Assembly: GCA_023424995.1 (NCBI GenBank)
Contig: JAFADH010000332.1
Span: 1 to 64,000 of the forward strand
DNA: 64,000 bases
Direction: 5' to 3'
DNA from: Bacillota bacterium
GTDB lineage: Bacteria > Bacillota > Clostridia > Lachnospirales > Lachnospiraceae
The notes beneath the pieces are model-generated. The model did no database searches. It was not told the origin of the DNA and saw only the letters and a program-made list of their open reading frames with translations. The number at the start of each line of letters is the position of its first letter. Positions within the stretch are counted from its first letter, which is position 1. Below are positions 54,678 through 63,894 of the stretch, piece by piece. Both the position numbers and the translations under genes were made by a program.

Positions 54678-55967
54678 ATGAAGCTGGTTGAAATGAGCTT
54701 GTCATCGGTAGTTATTATTATATCAATAATCTTTGTTCGTTCCTTATTTTTAAATAAGCTTTCCAAAAGGTTATTTGTTATATTATGGGCTATTGTTCTA
54801 TGCCGTTTGTTTTTACCGGTCTCATTCCAATTTGATCTTCAGCCATATATTAGAGATAATGATATAATAACCGGCAACGGTTTGTCTTTGGTCCAATTTG
54901 TTGAAAAGGCTGTAGATAATGCCGATGCCATATCGGAAACAGCGATGGGTTCTGATACTTATTCCGCGGGGATACCTGTGTCTGAGGTGATATTCTGGGT
55001 TTGGTGCGTGGGAATGATTGTTACCTTCATAGTGTTCCTTGTCCCGCACGCCAGATTTATATTAAAAAGCAGATCGGCAATTCTATTGAACAATGAAATG
55101 ATCAACAGCTGGGTCGTTGATTATCATTTCAGGAGAAATATAATTATAAAGCAGTCGGATCTGGTTGCAATGCCTGTTACATACGGAGTTATCAAGCCGA
55201 TTGTTCTGCTTCCCAAAGCGATAACCGAATTGGATGAAGAACAGCTGAAATGTGTTATTATTCATGAATTGGCTCATATCAGGCATTTTGATGTCATTAT
55301 AAAATGGTTATTATTAATAGCAATCGGGATACATTGGTTTAATCCGTTCATTTGGATCGTTTATGTCTTAGCCAATCGGGACATTGAATTATCCTGCGAT
55401 GAAGCAGTTATCCGAAGCATGAAAGCCGGCATATCAAGAAAGGCTTATGCAATGGCGCTTATAAATCTTGCTGAATACAGGCTTAAGTTTGCACCTATCG
55501 TCAGTGGTTTTAATAAAAGCGATATTGAAGAAAGGATAGCGGCTATTATGACAATGAAAAAAGTAACTGTGAGAAGATGGATAGGAACATCAATTATAAT
55601 TATTGGTACAGGAGTGTTATTTGCTACTACTTATGTAAGAGCAAATTCATCAGTGGACGTTCCGATTCAATCAAAAGAACTGAATGTAATGAATTATCCG
55701 GTGAATGAGAACGGGCAGACCTACGGATCCGCTCCATATGGATCCGGTCTTTCACAAGATGTAGAACCGGATTTATTAGCGGCATATGGTGTCAATGGTT
55801 TATTAGGCTACGTTAAATCTGTTGATTTACGTGGACCGGTGTTCAATTCTCCACAAGAAGCGATAGCGTATCAGGAAACCCATAAAGGCGGCAGAGTAAT
55901 ACCCTTATACGAAGTGGACGGAGTAACAATAATTGATGAATTTATAGTTGGCGGTACCGGTAATTGA
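54678..55967 (+). CDS. BlaR1-type M56 metalloprotease sensor lacking the penicillin-binding domain
   Basis: A 429-residue membrane protein with four N-terminal hydrophobic segments and a zinc metalloprotease site HELAHIRHFD (His196-Glu197-His200), as in BlaR1/MecR1. The beta-lactam-binding domain is absent: after a final membrane helix at about residues 300-330 there is a ~90-residue domain (NENGQTYGS ... EPDLLAAYGVNGLLGYVKSVDL ... IPLYEVDG). The gene starts nine bases after the repressor stop. It should sense something outside and cut the BlaI-type repressor. Confidence 0.85.
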   Translation: MKLVEMSLSSVVIIISIIFVRSLFLNKLSKRLFVILWAIVLCRLFLPVSFQFDLQPYIRDNDIITGNGLSLVQFVEKAVDNADAISETAMGSDTYSAGIPVSEVIFWVWCVGMIVTFIVFLVPHARFILKSRSAILLNNEMINSWVVDYHFRRNIIIKQSDLVAMPVTYGVIKPIVLLPKAITELDEEQLKCVIIHELAHIRHFDVIIKWLLLIAIGIHWFNPFIWIVYVLANRDIELSCDEAVIRSMKAGISRKAYAMALINLAEYRLKFAPIVSGFNKSDIEERIAAIMTMKKVTVRRWIGTSIIIIGTGVLFATTYVRANSSVDVPIQSKELNVMNYPVNENGQTYGSAPYGSGLSQDVEPDLLAAYGVNGLLGYVKSVDLRGPVFNSPQEAIAYQETHKGGRVIPLYEVDGVTIIDEFIVGGTGN

Positions 55968-56006
55968 AGCAAAAGCTTTTAATAATACTTATGAGGAGGA
56001 ATTATA

Positions 56007-56816
56007 ATGAGGCTATTTAAGATTAAAAAAATGACAGCAGTATTAATATGTATCTCGTTATTATTTATTATGGGTTCATCGGCATTCGCTTTAACGATTT
56101 CACCTCCGTACCAAACGCCTGTAATTAATGGGTATGTTTATACTCTCTATTCAGTAGCCAGTGACCGTTACATTGCCGGTGGAGGCACAATAGAAGCTAT
56201 GGCCATGGTCAATGCAGATACTAACGTACCTATCGGATATATGGGGGCGAATGCCCGGTTATTTAATTCGGCTGGCAGCTTAATAGCATCCAGCGGGACG
56301 GTATATAATACATCGAGTACATCGGGATGGATTGTTTATTCATCTGCTATAAGTACTCCCGGAGTGTATTATGCACAGAATACAGGATCGTTTTATAATG
56401 GGAGCGGATATACTGTATATACGGGATATGCGTCTCCGTTACAAACATTTCCAAGCTCAGGTTCATCGAGTTTTTCAAAAGCTGACAAAGCGAATGCGGA
56501 AAAGGCCTTGAATGAAATATTATCCGTATCTGAATACAATAGCAATAGGAATGGTGAAACTTACGGTTCAGCATTATCTGCCGATACCATCGGATTTGAA
56601 CCTGACTTGATAGCGGCTGTCGGTACCAATGGAATAAACGGATATGTGAGACCGGAGGATTTATCTCCGAAGCCATCAGCGGTTGGAGAAGCTCTTGCAC
56701 AGGTGGGAGAGAATGGGAGCAGTCGTACAATTCCGCTGTATACCAGTGATGGTACGACTGTTATCGGGACATTTGACATAGTAACAAGATATGAAGTAAT
56801 GTCCGATGACAAATAA
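56007..56816 (+). CDS. Secreted protein with sensor-like C-terminal domain
   Basis: A 269-residue exported protein with a clear signal peptide (VLICISLLFIMGSSAFA). Residues ~30-150 are Ser/Thr/Gly/Tyr-rich beta sequence (GYVYTLYSVASDRYIAGGG ... PIGYMGANARLFNSAGSL). From about residue 178 it carries the same domain as the BlaR1-type sensor (NRNGETYGS ... EPDLIAAVGTNGINGYVRPEDL ... IPLYTSDG). It starts 39 bases after the sensor stop codon with GGAGG, so it belongs to the repressor-sensor operon. Its function is unknown. Confidence 0.75.
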   Translation: MRLFKIKKMTAVLICISLLFIMGSSAFALTISPPYQTPVINGYVYTLYSVASDRYIAGGGTIEAMAMVNADTNVPIGYMGANARLFNSAGSLIASSGTVYNTSSTSGWIVYSSAISTPGVYYAQNTGSFYNGSGYTVYTGYASPLQTFPSSGSSSFSKADKANAEKALNEILSVSEYNSNRNGETYGSALSADTIGFEPDLIAAVGTNGINGYVRPEDLSPKPSAVGEALAQVGENGSSRTIPLYTSDGTTVIGTFDIVTRYEVMSDDK

Positions 56817-57041
56817 TATGCATTTATCTGATTAAATCGGTTTACATCTATATATTGGGGAAGCAAGAAAGCGGGATAATATGGCAGCATGTTCCTGCTT
56901 TTTTGCATTTCATACTGTAAACCGGCTGTTATTGCTTATTCTTCGCCTTTCATCGGTATGAATTTAATGAAAGCTATTGACATACTATATAAATTATAAT
57001 AGACTACATTTTATAAATTGATATAAAAAGATAAAAACCAT
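56817..57041. other. Intergenic region before the T-box leader
   Basis: About 225 bases without a gene, ending at the start of the ileS T-box leader. An AT-rich segment near 56990-57020 probably holds its promoter, which I could not assign precisely. Confidence 0.5.
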
Positions 57042-57356
57042 GACGGAGAGAGTAAGCGTATTGCAAAAATCCCAGCGATCCGGGGACAGTGTGAGCCCGG
57101 TATGAGTAGCAGACGGCCGAAGATCACTCCCAAGTTGCAAGACCCAAAGGCAGGTTGAAGACAGCTGAGTAGGTTGAGCCGGTATCTACCGTTATATAGA
57201 TAATGTATGAATGTCTATGGCAAGCAGAATGATCTGTGAACAGGAATTAAAGAATCAGAATCCTTATCTGCATAACATAAGCCGGGGCAGAGTACGTGAA
57301 ACAGGTGGTATAATGACAGCATATGCTCTCATCCTTTTTCGGATGGGAGCTTTTTT
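57042..57356 (+). promoter_or_regulatory. Isoleucine T-box riboswitch with terminator
   Basis: The leader of ileS shows the T-box order: GGAGAGAGTAA, a stem I region with TTGCAA arms at 57061-57066 and 57135-57140, and AUC at 57123-57125 as a likely specifier for isoleucine. The antiterminator sequence AGGTGGTA at 57303-57310 contains TGGT, complementary to ACCA at the end of tRNA-Ile. The terminator is GCTCTCATCC (57325-57334) with GGATGGGAGC (57341-57350) and six T residues. Uncharged tRNA-Ile should release ileS expression. Confidence 0.88.
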
Positions 57357-57481
57357 AAGCGGTAAATTCTTTATTATCTCCGGTATGATCCGCAGGTTCG
57401 CTGATTAAGTGAAGCTTTGATCCATAAAGGGAATAATAAATAGAAGGCTGAAATTAATTATTATATTAGGAGGTTTTTAAT

Positions 57482-60400
57482 ATGTACGATAAGGTGTCTT
57501 CGGACTTGAACTTTGTCGAGAGAGAGAAAAAGGTCTTACAATTCTGGAAGGATCAGCAGATCTTTGAAGCCAGCATTAAGGAGCGCAGTAAGGGGGATAC
57601 TTTTACCTTCTACGACGGACCCCCGACTGCCAACGGCAAACCCCATATCGGCCATGTGCTGACAAGGGTCATTAAGGATATCATTCCGAGATACAGAACC
57701 ATGAAGGGCTATAATGTCCTTCGTAAAGCAGGCTGGGATACCCACGGCCTCCCTGTGGAGCTTGAGGTGGAAAAGCTGCTGGGTATCAACGGCAAGGACC
57801 AGATCGAAGCATACGGCCTGGAACCGTTTTTGCAAAAATGCAAGGAGAGCGTATGGAAGTATAAGGGCATGTGGGAGGATTTCTCCGGCACCGTGGGCTT
57901 TTGGGCCGATATGGAGAAGCCTTATGTTACTTATCATAATGAATATATCGAATCCGTATGGTGGTCATTAAAGCAGATCTGGGAGAAGGGGCTTTTGTAT
58001 AAGGGCTTTAAGACGGTTCCCTATTGTCCCAGATGCGGAACACCTCTTTCCAGCCATGAGGTTGCCCAGGGCTATAAGGATGTAAAGGAGAAGTCCGTAA
58101 TCGCGAAGTTCCGTATGAAAGGGACCGCGGATGAATACATCCTGGCATGGACCACAACACCCTGGACACTTCCTTCCAATGTGGCACTCTGCGTGAATCC
58201 GGAGGAGACCTATGTGAAGGTGAAGGTATCCGTAGATGCCAGGGGCAATGTACTGAAGAAAGACGGCGGCTGTTCCTGCGGACACGGACATGGCAAGGGA
58301 CAGGATCACGGGCATGGTCATGGCAATGAGAGCTGCCAGGATCATGGGCATACCCATGACCATGGAGATAAACACGGCCATAATACTGCGGATGAAGCCT
58401 CAGCGGGAACAGAGCATTATATCCTTGCGGAAGCATTGTTAGGGGTCCTTGAGGGTGATTATGAAGTAGAGCAGAGATATACCGGCAAAGAGCTGGAATA
58501 TACGGAATATGAGCCTCTATTTGATTATGCGGAGGTGGATGCCAAGGCTTACTTTGTTACCTGTGACAACTATGTAACCCTGAGTGACGGTACCGGAGTG
58601 GTGCATATTGCACCTGCCTTCGGTGAGGACGATAACCGGGTCGGCAAGATATACGGACTCCCCTTCGTTCAGCTCATTGACGGCAAGGGTGAATTCAAAC
58701 CGGAAGCAACGGACCTGGCGGGCATGTTCTGCAAGGCTGCGGATGAACCGATCATGAAGCTGCTGGCACAGAAGGGCTTATTGTTTAAGATCCTTAAATT
58801 CGAGCACAGCTATCCCTTCTGCTGGCGCTGTGATACCCCCCTCATCTATTACGCAAGAGAATCTTGGTTCATTAAGATGACTGCGGTGAAGGAGGAGCTG
58901 CTCGCCAATAACAATACCATCAACTGGATGCCGGAGAGCATCGGTCAGGGACGCTTCGGCGATTGGCTGAAGAACGTTCAGGACTGGGGCCTTTCCCGCG
59001 ACCGTTATTGGGGAACTCCGCTTCCTGTCTGGGAGTGTGAGGACGGACACCGTCATTGCATCGGCAGCATTGAAGAATTAAAGTCCATGTCGGACAATTG
59101 CCCGGATAATATTGAGCTTCACAGGCCCTTCATCGATGCGGTTACTATCAAATGCCCGGAATGCGGCAAAGAGATGACCCGTGTGAAGCCAGTGATCGAC
59201 TGCTGGTATGATTCGGGTTCCATGCCCTTTGCGCAGTGGCATTATCCCTTTGAAAACAAGGAGCTGTTCGAGGAGAATTTCCCTGCGGACTTTATCAGCG
59301 AGGCTGTGGATCAGACCAGAGGCTGGTTCTATTCCCTGCTGGCGATCTCTACCCTGATTTTTGGGAAGTCTTCCTTTAAGAATGTTATCGTACTGGGACA
59401 CGTTCAGGACGAGAACGGACAGAAGATGTCCAAATCCAAGGGAAATGCCATAGATCCCTTTGACGCGCTGGAGCAGCACGGAGCCGATGCGGTCCGCTGG
59501 TATTTCTATATCAACTCCGCCCTGTGGCTGCCCAATCGTTTCCATCACGGGGCAGTTACCGAAGGACAGAGAAAGTTCATGGGTACCCTTTGGAATACCT
59601 ATGCCTTCTTCGTGCTGTATGCCAACATTGATAATTTTGATGCAACCGGACATCAGCTGGAATATAATAAGCTGCCGGTTATGGATAAATGGCTGCTCTC
59701 CAGACTGAATACCCTGGTAAAATCCGTGGATGAGCATCTGGATAACTACCGGATAACCGAGGGTGCAAGATTACTTGCACAGTTCGTAGATGAGCTTTCC
59801 AACTGGTATGTAAGAAGAAGCCGTGAGCGCTTCTGGGCGAAGGGGATGCCCCAGGATAAGGTCAATGCCTATATGACCCTATATACGGCATTGGTTACCA
59901 TAGCAAAGCTTTCCGCACCCTTTATTCCCTTCATGACCGAGGATATCTATCAGAACCTGGTGGCAAAACTCGATAAGAATGCAGCCAGGAGCATCCATCT
60001 GGCGGATTATCCGGTTTATAATGAAGCATGGATCGATACCGGGCTGGAGGCTAATATGGAAGAAGTGCTGGAGGTGGTTGTGCTTGGCCGTGCCTGCAGG
60101 AATGCGGCCAACATCAAGAACCGCCAGCCCATCGGCAAAATGTATGTGAAGGCAGAGACAGAGCTGTCCGCCTTCTATACGGCAATCATAGCGGAGGAGC
60201 TGAATGTGAAGGAGGTTATCTTCACGGAGGATGTCAGGGACTTCACCTCCTATAATTTCAAGCCGCAGCTTAAGACACTGGGACCGAAATTCGGCAAGCA
60301 GATCGGTGCGGTACGCACCCTCTTATCCCAGCTGGACGGTAATGCCGCCATGGATGAGATCAATGCAACCGGCAGACTGAAGATAGTAATTGACGGTGTG

Positions 60401-60772
60401 GAAGCAATACTGGATAAGGAAGATCTGTTGATCGAGGCTGCCCAGACGGAAGGCTTTGTCTCCGACTCCGACCATGGTATCACCGTGGTACTGGATACCA
60501 ATCTGACGGAGGCTCTTATCGAGGAAGGCTATGTGAACGAGATTGTCAGCAAGATTCAGACCATGCGCAAGGAAGCGGATTTTGAAGTTATGGACCATAT
60601 CAGGGTATTCCAGGACGGCAATGATAAGATCCGGGAAATCATGCTCCGCAACGCAGAGGAGATCAGGACCCAGGTATTAGCGGAGGAATTGCTGTTTGAC
60701 CAGGTACGGGGCTATGCCAAGGAATGGAACTTAAACGGTGAAAATGTAACACTGGGCGTGGAGAAACTGTAA
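57482..60772 (+). CDS. ileS: Isoleucyl-tRNA synthetase, type 2, with His-rich insertion
   Basis: The 1096-residue enzyme charges tRNA-Ile. It has GKPHIGH, GWDTHGLPVE, the editing (CP1) domain and KMSKSKGN, and its length and C-terminus match the larger type 2 form seen in many anaerobes, often resistant to mupirocin. Within CP1, residues about 262-300 form an insertion with CSCGHGHGKG and repeated HGHGH motifs, unlike the family. It is preceded by a T-box and AGGAGG. No second ileS is in the window. Confidence 0.95.
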   Translation: MYDKVSSDLNFVEREKKVLQFWKDQQIFEASIKERSKGDTFTFYDGPPTANGKPHIGHVLTRVIKDIIPRYRTMKGYNVLRKAGWDTHGLPVELEVEKLLGINGKDQIEAYGLEPFLQKCKESVWKYKGMWEDFSGTVGFWADMEKPYVTYHNEYIESVWWSLKQIWEKGLLYKGFKTVPYCPRCGTPLSSHEVAQGYKDVKEKSVIAKFRMKGTADEYILAWTTTPWTLPSNVALCVNPEETYVKVKVSVDARGNVLKKDGGCSCGHGHGKGQDHGHGHGNESCQDHGHTHDHGDKHGHNTADEASAGTEHYILAEALLGVLEGDYEVEQRYTGKELEYTEYEPLFDYAEVDAKAYFVTCDNYVTLSDGTGVVHIAPAFGEDDNRVGKIYGLPFVQLIDGKGEFKPEATDLAGMFCKAADEPIMKLLAQKGLLFKILKFEHSYPFCWRCDTPLIYYARESWFIKMTAVKEELLANNNTINWMPESIGQGRFGDWLKNVQDWGLSRDRYWGTPLPVWECEDGHRHCIGSIEELKSMSDNCPDNIELHRPFIDAVTIKCPECGKEMTRVKPVIDCWYDSGSMPFAQWHYPFENKELFEENFPADFISEAVDQTRGWFYSLLAISTLIFGKSSFKNVIVLGHVQDENGQKMSKSKGNAIDPFDALEQHGADAVRWYFYINSALWLPNRFHHGAVTEGQRKFMGTLWNTYAFFVLYANIDNFDATGHQLEYNKLPVMDKWLLSRLNTLVKSVDEHLDNYRITEGARLLAQFVDELSNWYVRRSRERFWAKGMPQDKVNAYMTLYTALVTIAKLSAPFIPFMTEDIYQNLVAKLDKNAARSIHLADYPVYNEAWIDTGLEANMEEVLEVVVLGRACRNAANIKNRQPIGKMYVKAETELSAFYTAIIAEELNVKEVIFTEDVRDFTSYNFKPQLKTLGPKFGKQIGAVRTLLSQLDGNAAMDEINATGRLKIVIDGVEAILDKEDLLIEAAQTEGFVSDSDHGITVVLDTNLTEALIEEGYVNEIVSKIQTMRKEADFEVMDHIRVFQDGNDKIREIMLRNAEEIRTQVLAEELLFDQVRGYAKEWNLNGENVTLGVEKL

Positions 60773-60868
60773 GATATACAGGCATCAAACAGTAAGATAT
60801 GTAGGCGCCAAAACAGTATGATATGCAGACGTCAAAACAATATGAAATACAGAATTGACAGTATAGAT
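60771..60868 (+). repeat. Degenerate ~24-bp tandem repeats after ileS
   Basis: From the ileS stop codon on, about three and a half units of the form AAGATATGCAGGCGTCAAAACAGT follow each other with scattered differences. No gene lies in the rest of the 382-base gap to the methyltransferase, apart from the hairpins listed next. Confidence 0.55.
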
Positions 60869-60962
60869 CCGTAGTGTTATCCTATGGGTGTGATAACATG
60901 AAATTCAGAGGTGACGCAATCCGGCACACTTGATATTACACAATCGGTAATATAAGTGAGAA

Positions 60963-61065
60963 CGTGGAAAAGAGAATAAAATCATAACTGAACAAGGAAA
61001 TAATGACTGTTTTATTACGGTTTGTTTTCCTTACCCAAGGTTTGATTTTATTACATTTTTCCACG
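60963..61065. repeat. Long imperfect inverted repeat
   Basis: CGTGGAAAA...TAAAATCA at 60963-60984 is matched in inverted form by 61043-61065, with a mismatched block in the middle, and AAGGAAA/TTTCCTT pair inside. It could be a MITE-like remnant or a structured RNA. Confidence 0.5.
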
Positions 61066-61083
61066 CATATAATCCAAATTATT

Positions 61084-61116
61084 AAGCTGTGGAAAATTAA
61101 TTCCACAGCTTTTTTC
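61084..61116 (+). terminator. Terminator before the methyltransferase gene
   Basis: A perfect 11-bp stem (AAGCTGTGGAA at 61084-61094, TTCCACAGCTT at 61101-61111) with loop AATTAA and a run of six T residues. Confidence 0.85.
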
Positions 61117-61154
61117 ATGTTATCACAAAAAAATAAATCAGAGGAGATTTTAAT

Positions 61155-61994
61155 ATGTATCAAAGGCTTTTAGATTTTATATCGGGGAAACCCGAACTCT
61201 ATGCGCAGAGCACGGCAAAATTCTGGAATGACGAGCATATTTCAAAAGGAATGTTAAAGGCCCACCTTGACCCGGAGCAGGACGCGGCATCAAGAAACCA
61301 TGAATTTATCGGCAGGTCGGCGGACTGGATTACGAGGGTGGCGCCGCCCTCACAATATACCGAATTGCTTGACCTGGGCTGCGGACCGGGATTGTATGCG
61401 GAAAAATTGACCCGATGCGGCTATCATGTAACAGGAATAGACTATTCAAGCCGATCTCTGGAATATGCACGTAATAACGCGGAGCAAAATCATTTGGAGA
61501 TCAATTACCGGTATCAGGACTACCAGGAGATATCATACCATGAACAATTCGATGTTATAACACTGATCTACTGTGATTTTAGTGTTTTTTCAGACAGCGG
61601 ACGAAAAAAGCTGCTGGATAAAATATGGAGAGCATTGAAGCCAAACGGTAAATTTATCGTGGATGTATTTACGCCGGAAGAATATCAGGACAGGAAAGAA
61701 TCCAGGGAATGGTCCTACAGTGAAGGCGGATTCTGGAACGAAAAACCGCATATCTGTTTAGATTCCCGATACTTTTACGAAGAAGGCGCTACCAGACTGG
61801 ATCAAACGGTTGTTATAACAGGAGATACAATCGAATGCTATAATTTATGGGATCACACCTTTACTGCGGATGAGTTAAAAAGCGACTTGTGTACCGCTGG
61901 ATTTCATACGGTTGATTTTTACGGGGATGCGGCAGGAGCTGACTATATGCCTGACAGTAAGCTGTTATGTGCGGTCGCAACGAAGGGGGTATAA
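61155..61994 (+). CDS. Class I SAM-dependent methyltransferase
   Basis: A 279-residue methyltransferase with motif I ELLDLGCGPGLYAEKL, the acidic VTGIDYSSRSLEYAR and the FDVITLIYCDFSVFSD motif IV region. The N-terminal FISGKPELYAQSTAKFWNDEHISKGMLKAHLDPEQDAASR fits small-molecule methyltransferases. The substrate is unknown. The gene follows a terminator and GAGGAG, and stands alone. Confidence 0.85.
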   Translation: MYQRLLDFISGKPELYAQSTAKFWNDEHISKGMLKAHLDPEQDAASRNHEFIGRSADWITRVAPPSQYTELLDLGCGPGLYAEKLTRCGYHVTGIDYSSRSLEYARNNAEQNHLEINYRYQDYQEISYHEQFDVITLIYCDFSVFSDSGRKKLLDKIWRALKPNGKFIVDVFTPEEYQDRKESREWSYSEGGFWNEKPHICLDSRYFYEEGATRLDQTVVITGDTIECYNLWDHTFTADELKSDLCTAGFHTVDFYGDAAGADYMPDSKLLCAVATKGV

Positions 61995-62002
61995 CCGCTT
62001 CC

Positions 62003-62067
62003 ATATAAGTTCTCCGTATAAGCTCCCCATATAAGCTCCCCATATAAGATCTCTGTATAAGCCCTCT
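62003..62067 (+). repeat. Degenerate 12-14-bp tandem repeats after the methyltransferase
   Basis: About five units based on ATATAAGCTCCCC follow in a row (with TATAAGTTCTCCG, TATAAGATCTCTG and TATAAGCCCTCTG variants), starting just after the stop codon of the methyltransferase. Confidence 0.6.
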
Positions 62068-62172
62068 GTTTAGACTGCTTAAATTGCAGAATAATCGTGG
62101 ACAACTCACAAGGATTGGAGTGCAGGCAGATAGCGGTCAGGTTAAAAGAGCTGCGACCGGATCCGGATCGTA

Positions 62173-63585
62173 TCAGGAATCCCCTGGGAACCAGGCCTGG
62201 TCCAGCAGCCTGACCGCGGCGGCGATATCCTCCTCCGACATGGCGGCATAGCCGATGAGCAGCGCCGCCCGGGGATCCAGGGAGCTTCTGTCGCTGTAAT
62301 ATTTTGATATGCCATAGGTTTTTACACCGCAGCTTAAGGCGGAATCAACCAGCTCCCCCTCCGGCATGCTGTTGGGAACACGAAGGATCAGATGAAGGCC
62401 GGCGTCGGCACCCTGGATTTCAATACCCCGGCTGAGTCCCGTGACAGCTTTTACAAGGCTGTCACGTTTTCTTTTGTACACGGTACGCATTTTATTTAAA
62501 TGCCGTTCAAAATATCCGTTTTCAATAAACCTGCATAAAACCTTCTGTTCAATGACGGGCACCGGACAGAGGATATAGGACAGCCGCTCATGATAACGCT
62601 TCATTAGATGGGGAGGCAGTACCATATAACTGACCCGCAGAGCAGGTGAGACAGATTTGGACAGGGAGCCCATATAGATTACCTTTTCTTTGGTGTCCAG
62701 GCCCTGCAGTGCCGGTATGGGCTTGCCGCTGTATTTAAACTCACTGTCATAATCATCTTCAATAATATATCTTCCGGCTGCCTCATCCGCCCAGTTAAGA
62801 AGCTGTATCCGCCGGTTAATGGGCATTATCCCCCCGGACGGGAACTGATGGGCGGGGGTAATGCAGATAATATTGGAGCTGCTTTCATAAACCTGTTCCG
62901 GTATCATTCCGTTTCGGTCAATTCCGATTGCCGTAAAGCCGGCCCTACTTCCGGTAAATAACTGGTTCAGCTTTTCATAGCCGGGATTTTCAATTCCGTA
63001 GACACTGTCCGGTTCCAGGAGCTGTATCAGGGTCTGGAATAACAGCTCGGTTCCGGAGCTTATAATAATCTGATGCTCGGTGCAGTTAACGCCCCTGGAC
63101 TGGTGAAGATAGGCGGATATGGCGGCCCTGAGCTTCCCATGCCCCAGGGAATCCCCCGGAAGGACCAGCTCATCGTCATATTCGTCGATAACCTCCTTCG
63201 TCAGCTTACGCCAGATATCAAAGGGAAAGGTATCGCGGTCGACTCCGTGGTAGGAAAAATCATAGCGAAGCTTCGGGGTACGGGAAGCTTCCTTATTAAT
63301 ACCGTGGAAAGGATTCATATGAAGTCTTTGCAAATGATCGATCTGATTGACATAATATCCTTTTTTCTCTATTGAGGTTATGTAGCCCTCTTCCATAAGC
63401 TGGTCATAAGCAGCCTGGATAGTATTCTGGCTGATGTTAAGATAGGCGGAAAGCTTTCTTTTGGAAGGAAGCTTTGAATCCCAGAGGATCCTGCCGGTTT
63501 GTATTTCAATTTTGATATAGGAATACAGTTGATGGTAGATTGGTGTCCTGCTCTCAGTATCCAGATGAAAGGTCAGCATTTCCAT
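62173..63585 (-). CDS. pdxR: MocR/PdxR-type GntR-aminotransferase regulator
   Basis: A 470-residue MocR protein: an N-terminal GntR winged helix (TPIYHQLYSYIKIEIQTGRILWDSKLPSKRKLSAYLNISQNTIQAAYDQLMEEGYI) and a C-terminal fold-type I aminotransferase-like domain. The pyridoxal phosphate lysine region is visible in KVIYMGSLSKSVSPALRVSYM. It is divergent from pdxS, so it is probably PdxR, the activator of vitamin B6 synthesis. AGGAG precedes ATG 63585. An open frame extends upstream to 63741 without support. Confidence 0.88.
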   Translation of the reverse strand: MEMLTFHLDTESRTPIYHQLYSYIKIEIQTGRILWDSKLPSKRKLSAYLNISQNTIQAAYDQLMEEGYITSIEKKGYYVNQIDHLQRLHMNPFHGINKEASRTPKLRYDFSYHGVDRDTFPFDIWRKLTKEVIDEYDDELVLPGDSLGHGKLRAAISAYLHQSRGVNCTEHQIIISSGTELLFQTLIQLLEPDSVYGIENPGYEKLNQLFTGSRAGFTAIGIDRNGMIPEQVYESSSNIICITPAHQFPSGGIMPINRRIQLLNWADEAAGRYIIEDDYDSEFKYSGKPIPALQGLDTKEKVIYMGSLSKSVSPALRVSYMVLPPHLMKRYHERLSYILCPVPVIEQKVLCRFIENGYFERHLNKMRTVYKRKRDSLVKAVTGLSRGIEIQGADAGLHLILRVPNSMPEGELVDSALSCGVKTYGISKYYSDRSSLDPRAALLIGYAAMSEEDIAAAVRLLDQAWFPGDS

Positions 63586-63894
63586 TGGTAAATCCACTCC
63601 TTCTGCTTGTATTGGCAGGGCCTGTAATAGTGCGGCATACTGGAATAATCCGGGTATTATGCATGGCAATGGTTTCCTCATGGTGACAGATGCCGTATGC
63701 AATATCCGAAAGACCTTAATAACCCGCAAATCTGATACCATTAATAATGTGTTTTCTGATACTTATAATATGACCAGATTGGAATTATAATAGGATAAAA
63801 TTTTAAAAATGTCAAGCGGCACAGCCGGGGATAAGAATGCTTCTTAAACGGGAACATATTATATTCACGGCTGTGCAGCAACAGGAGGGCCGAT
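63586..63894. promoter_or_regulatory. Divergent pdxR-pdxS control region
   Basis: This 309-base gap should hold the divergent promoters. The strongest -10-like box is TATAAT in GGAATTATAATAGG (near 63787) on the plus strand. PdxR operators are expected here but I could not assign them with certainty. Confidence 0.5.

Noticed and set aside
54294..55967. Beta-lactam resistance regulators
   Set aside because: The sensor lacks the penicillin-binding domain and no beta-lactamase or PBP gene is in the operon, so only the signalling chassis is shared.
57211..57408. 65-codon frame inside the ileS leader
   Set aside because: It covers the T-box antiterminator and terminator, so the sequence is explained by RNA structure, not by coding.
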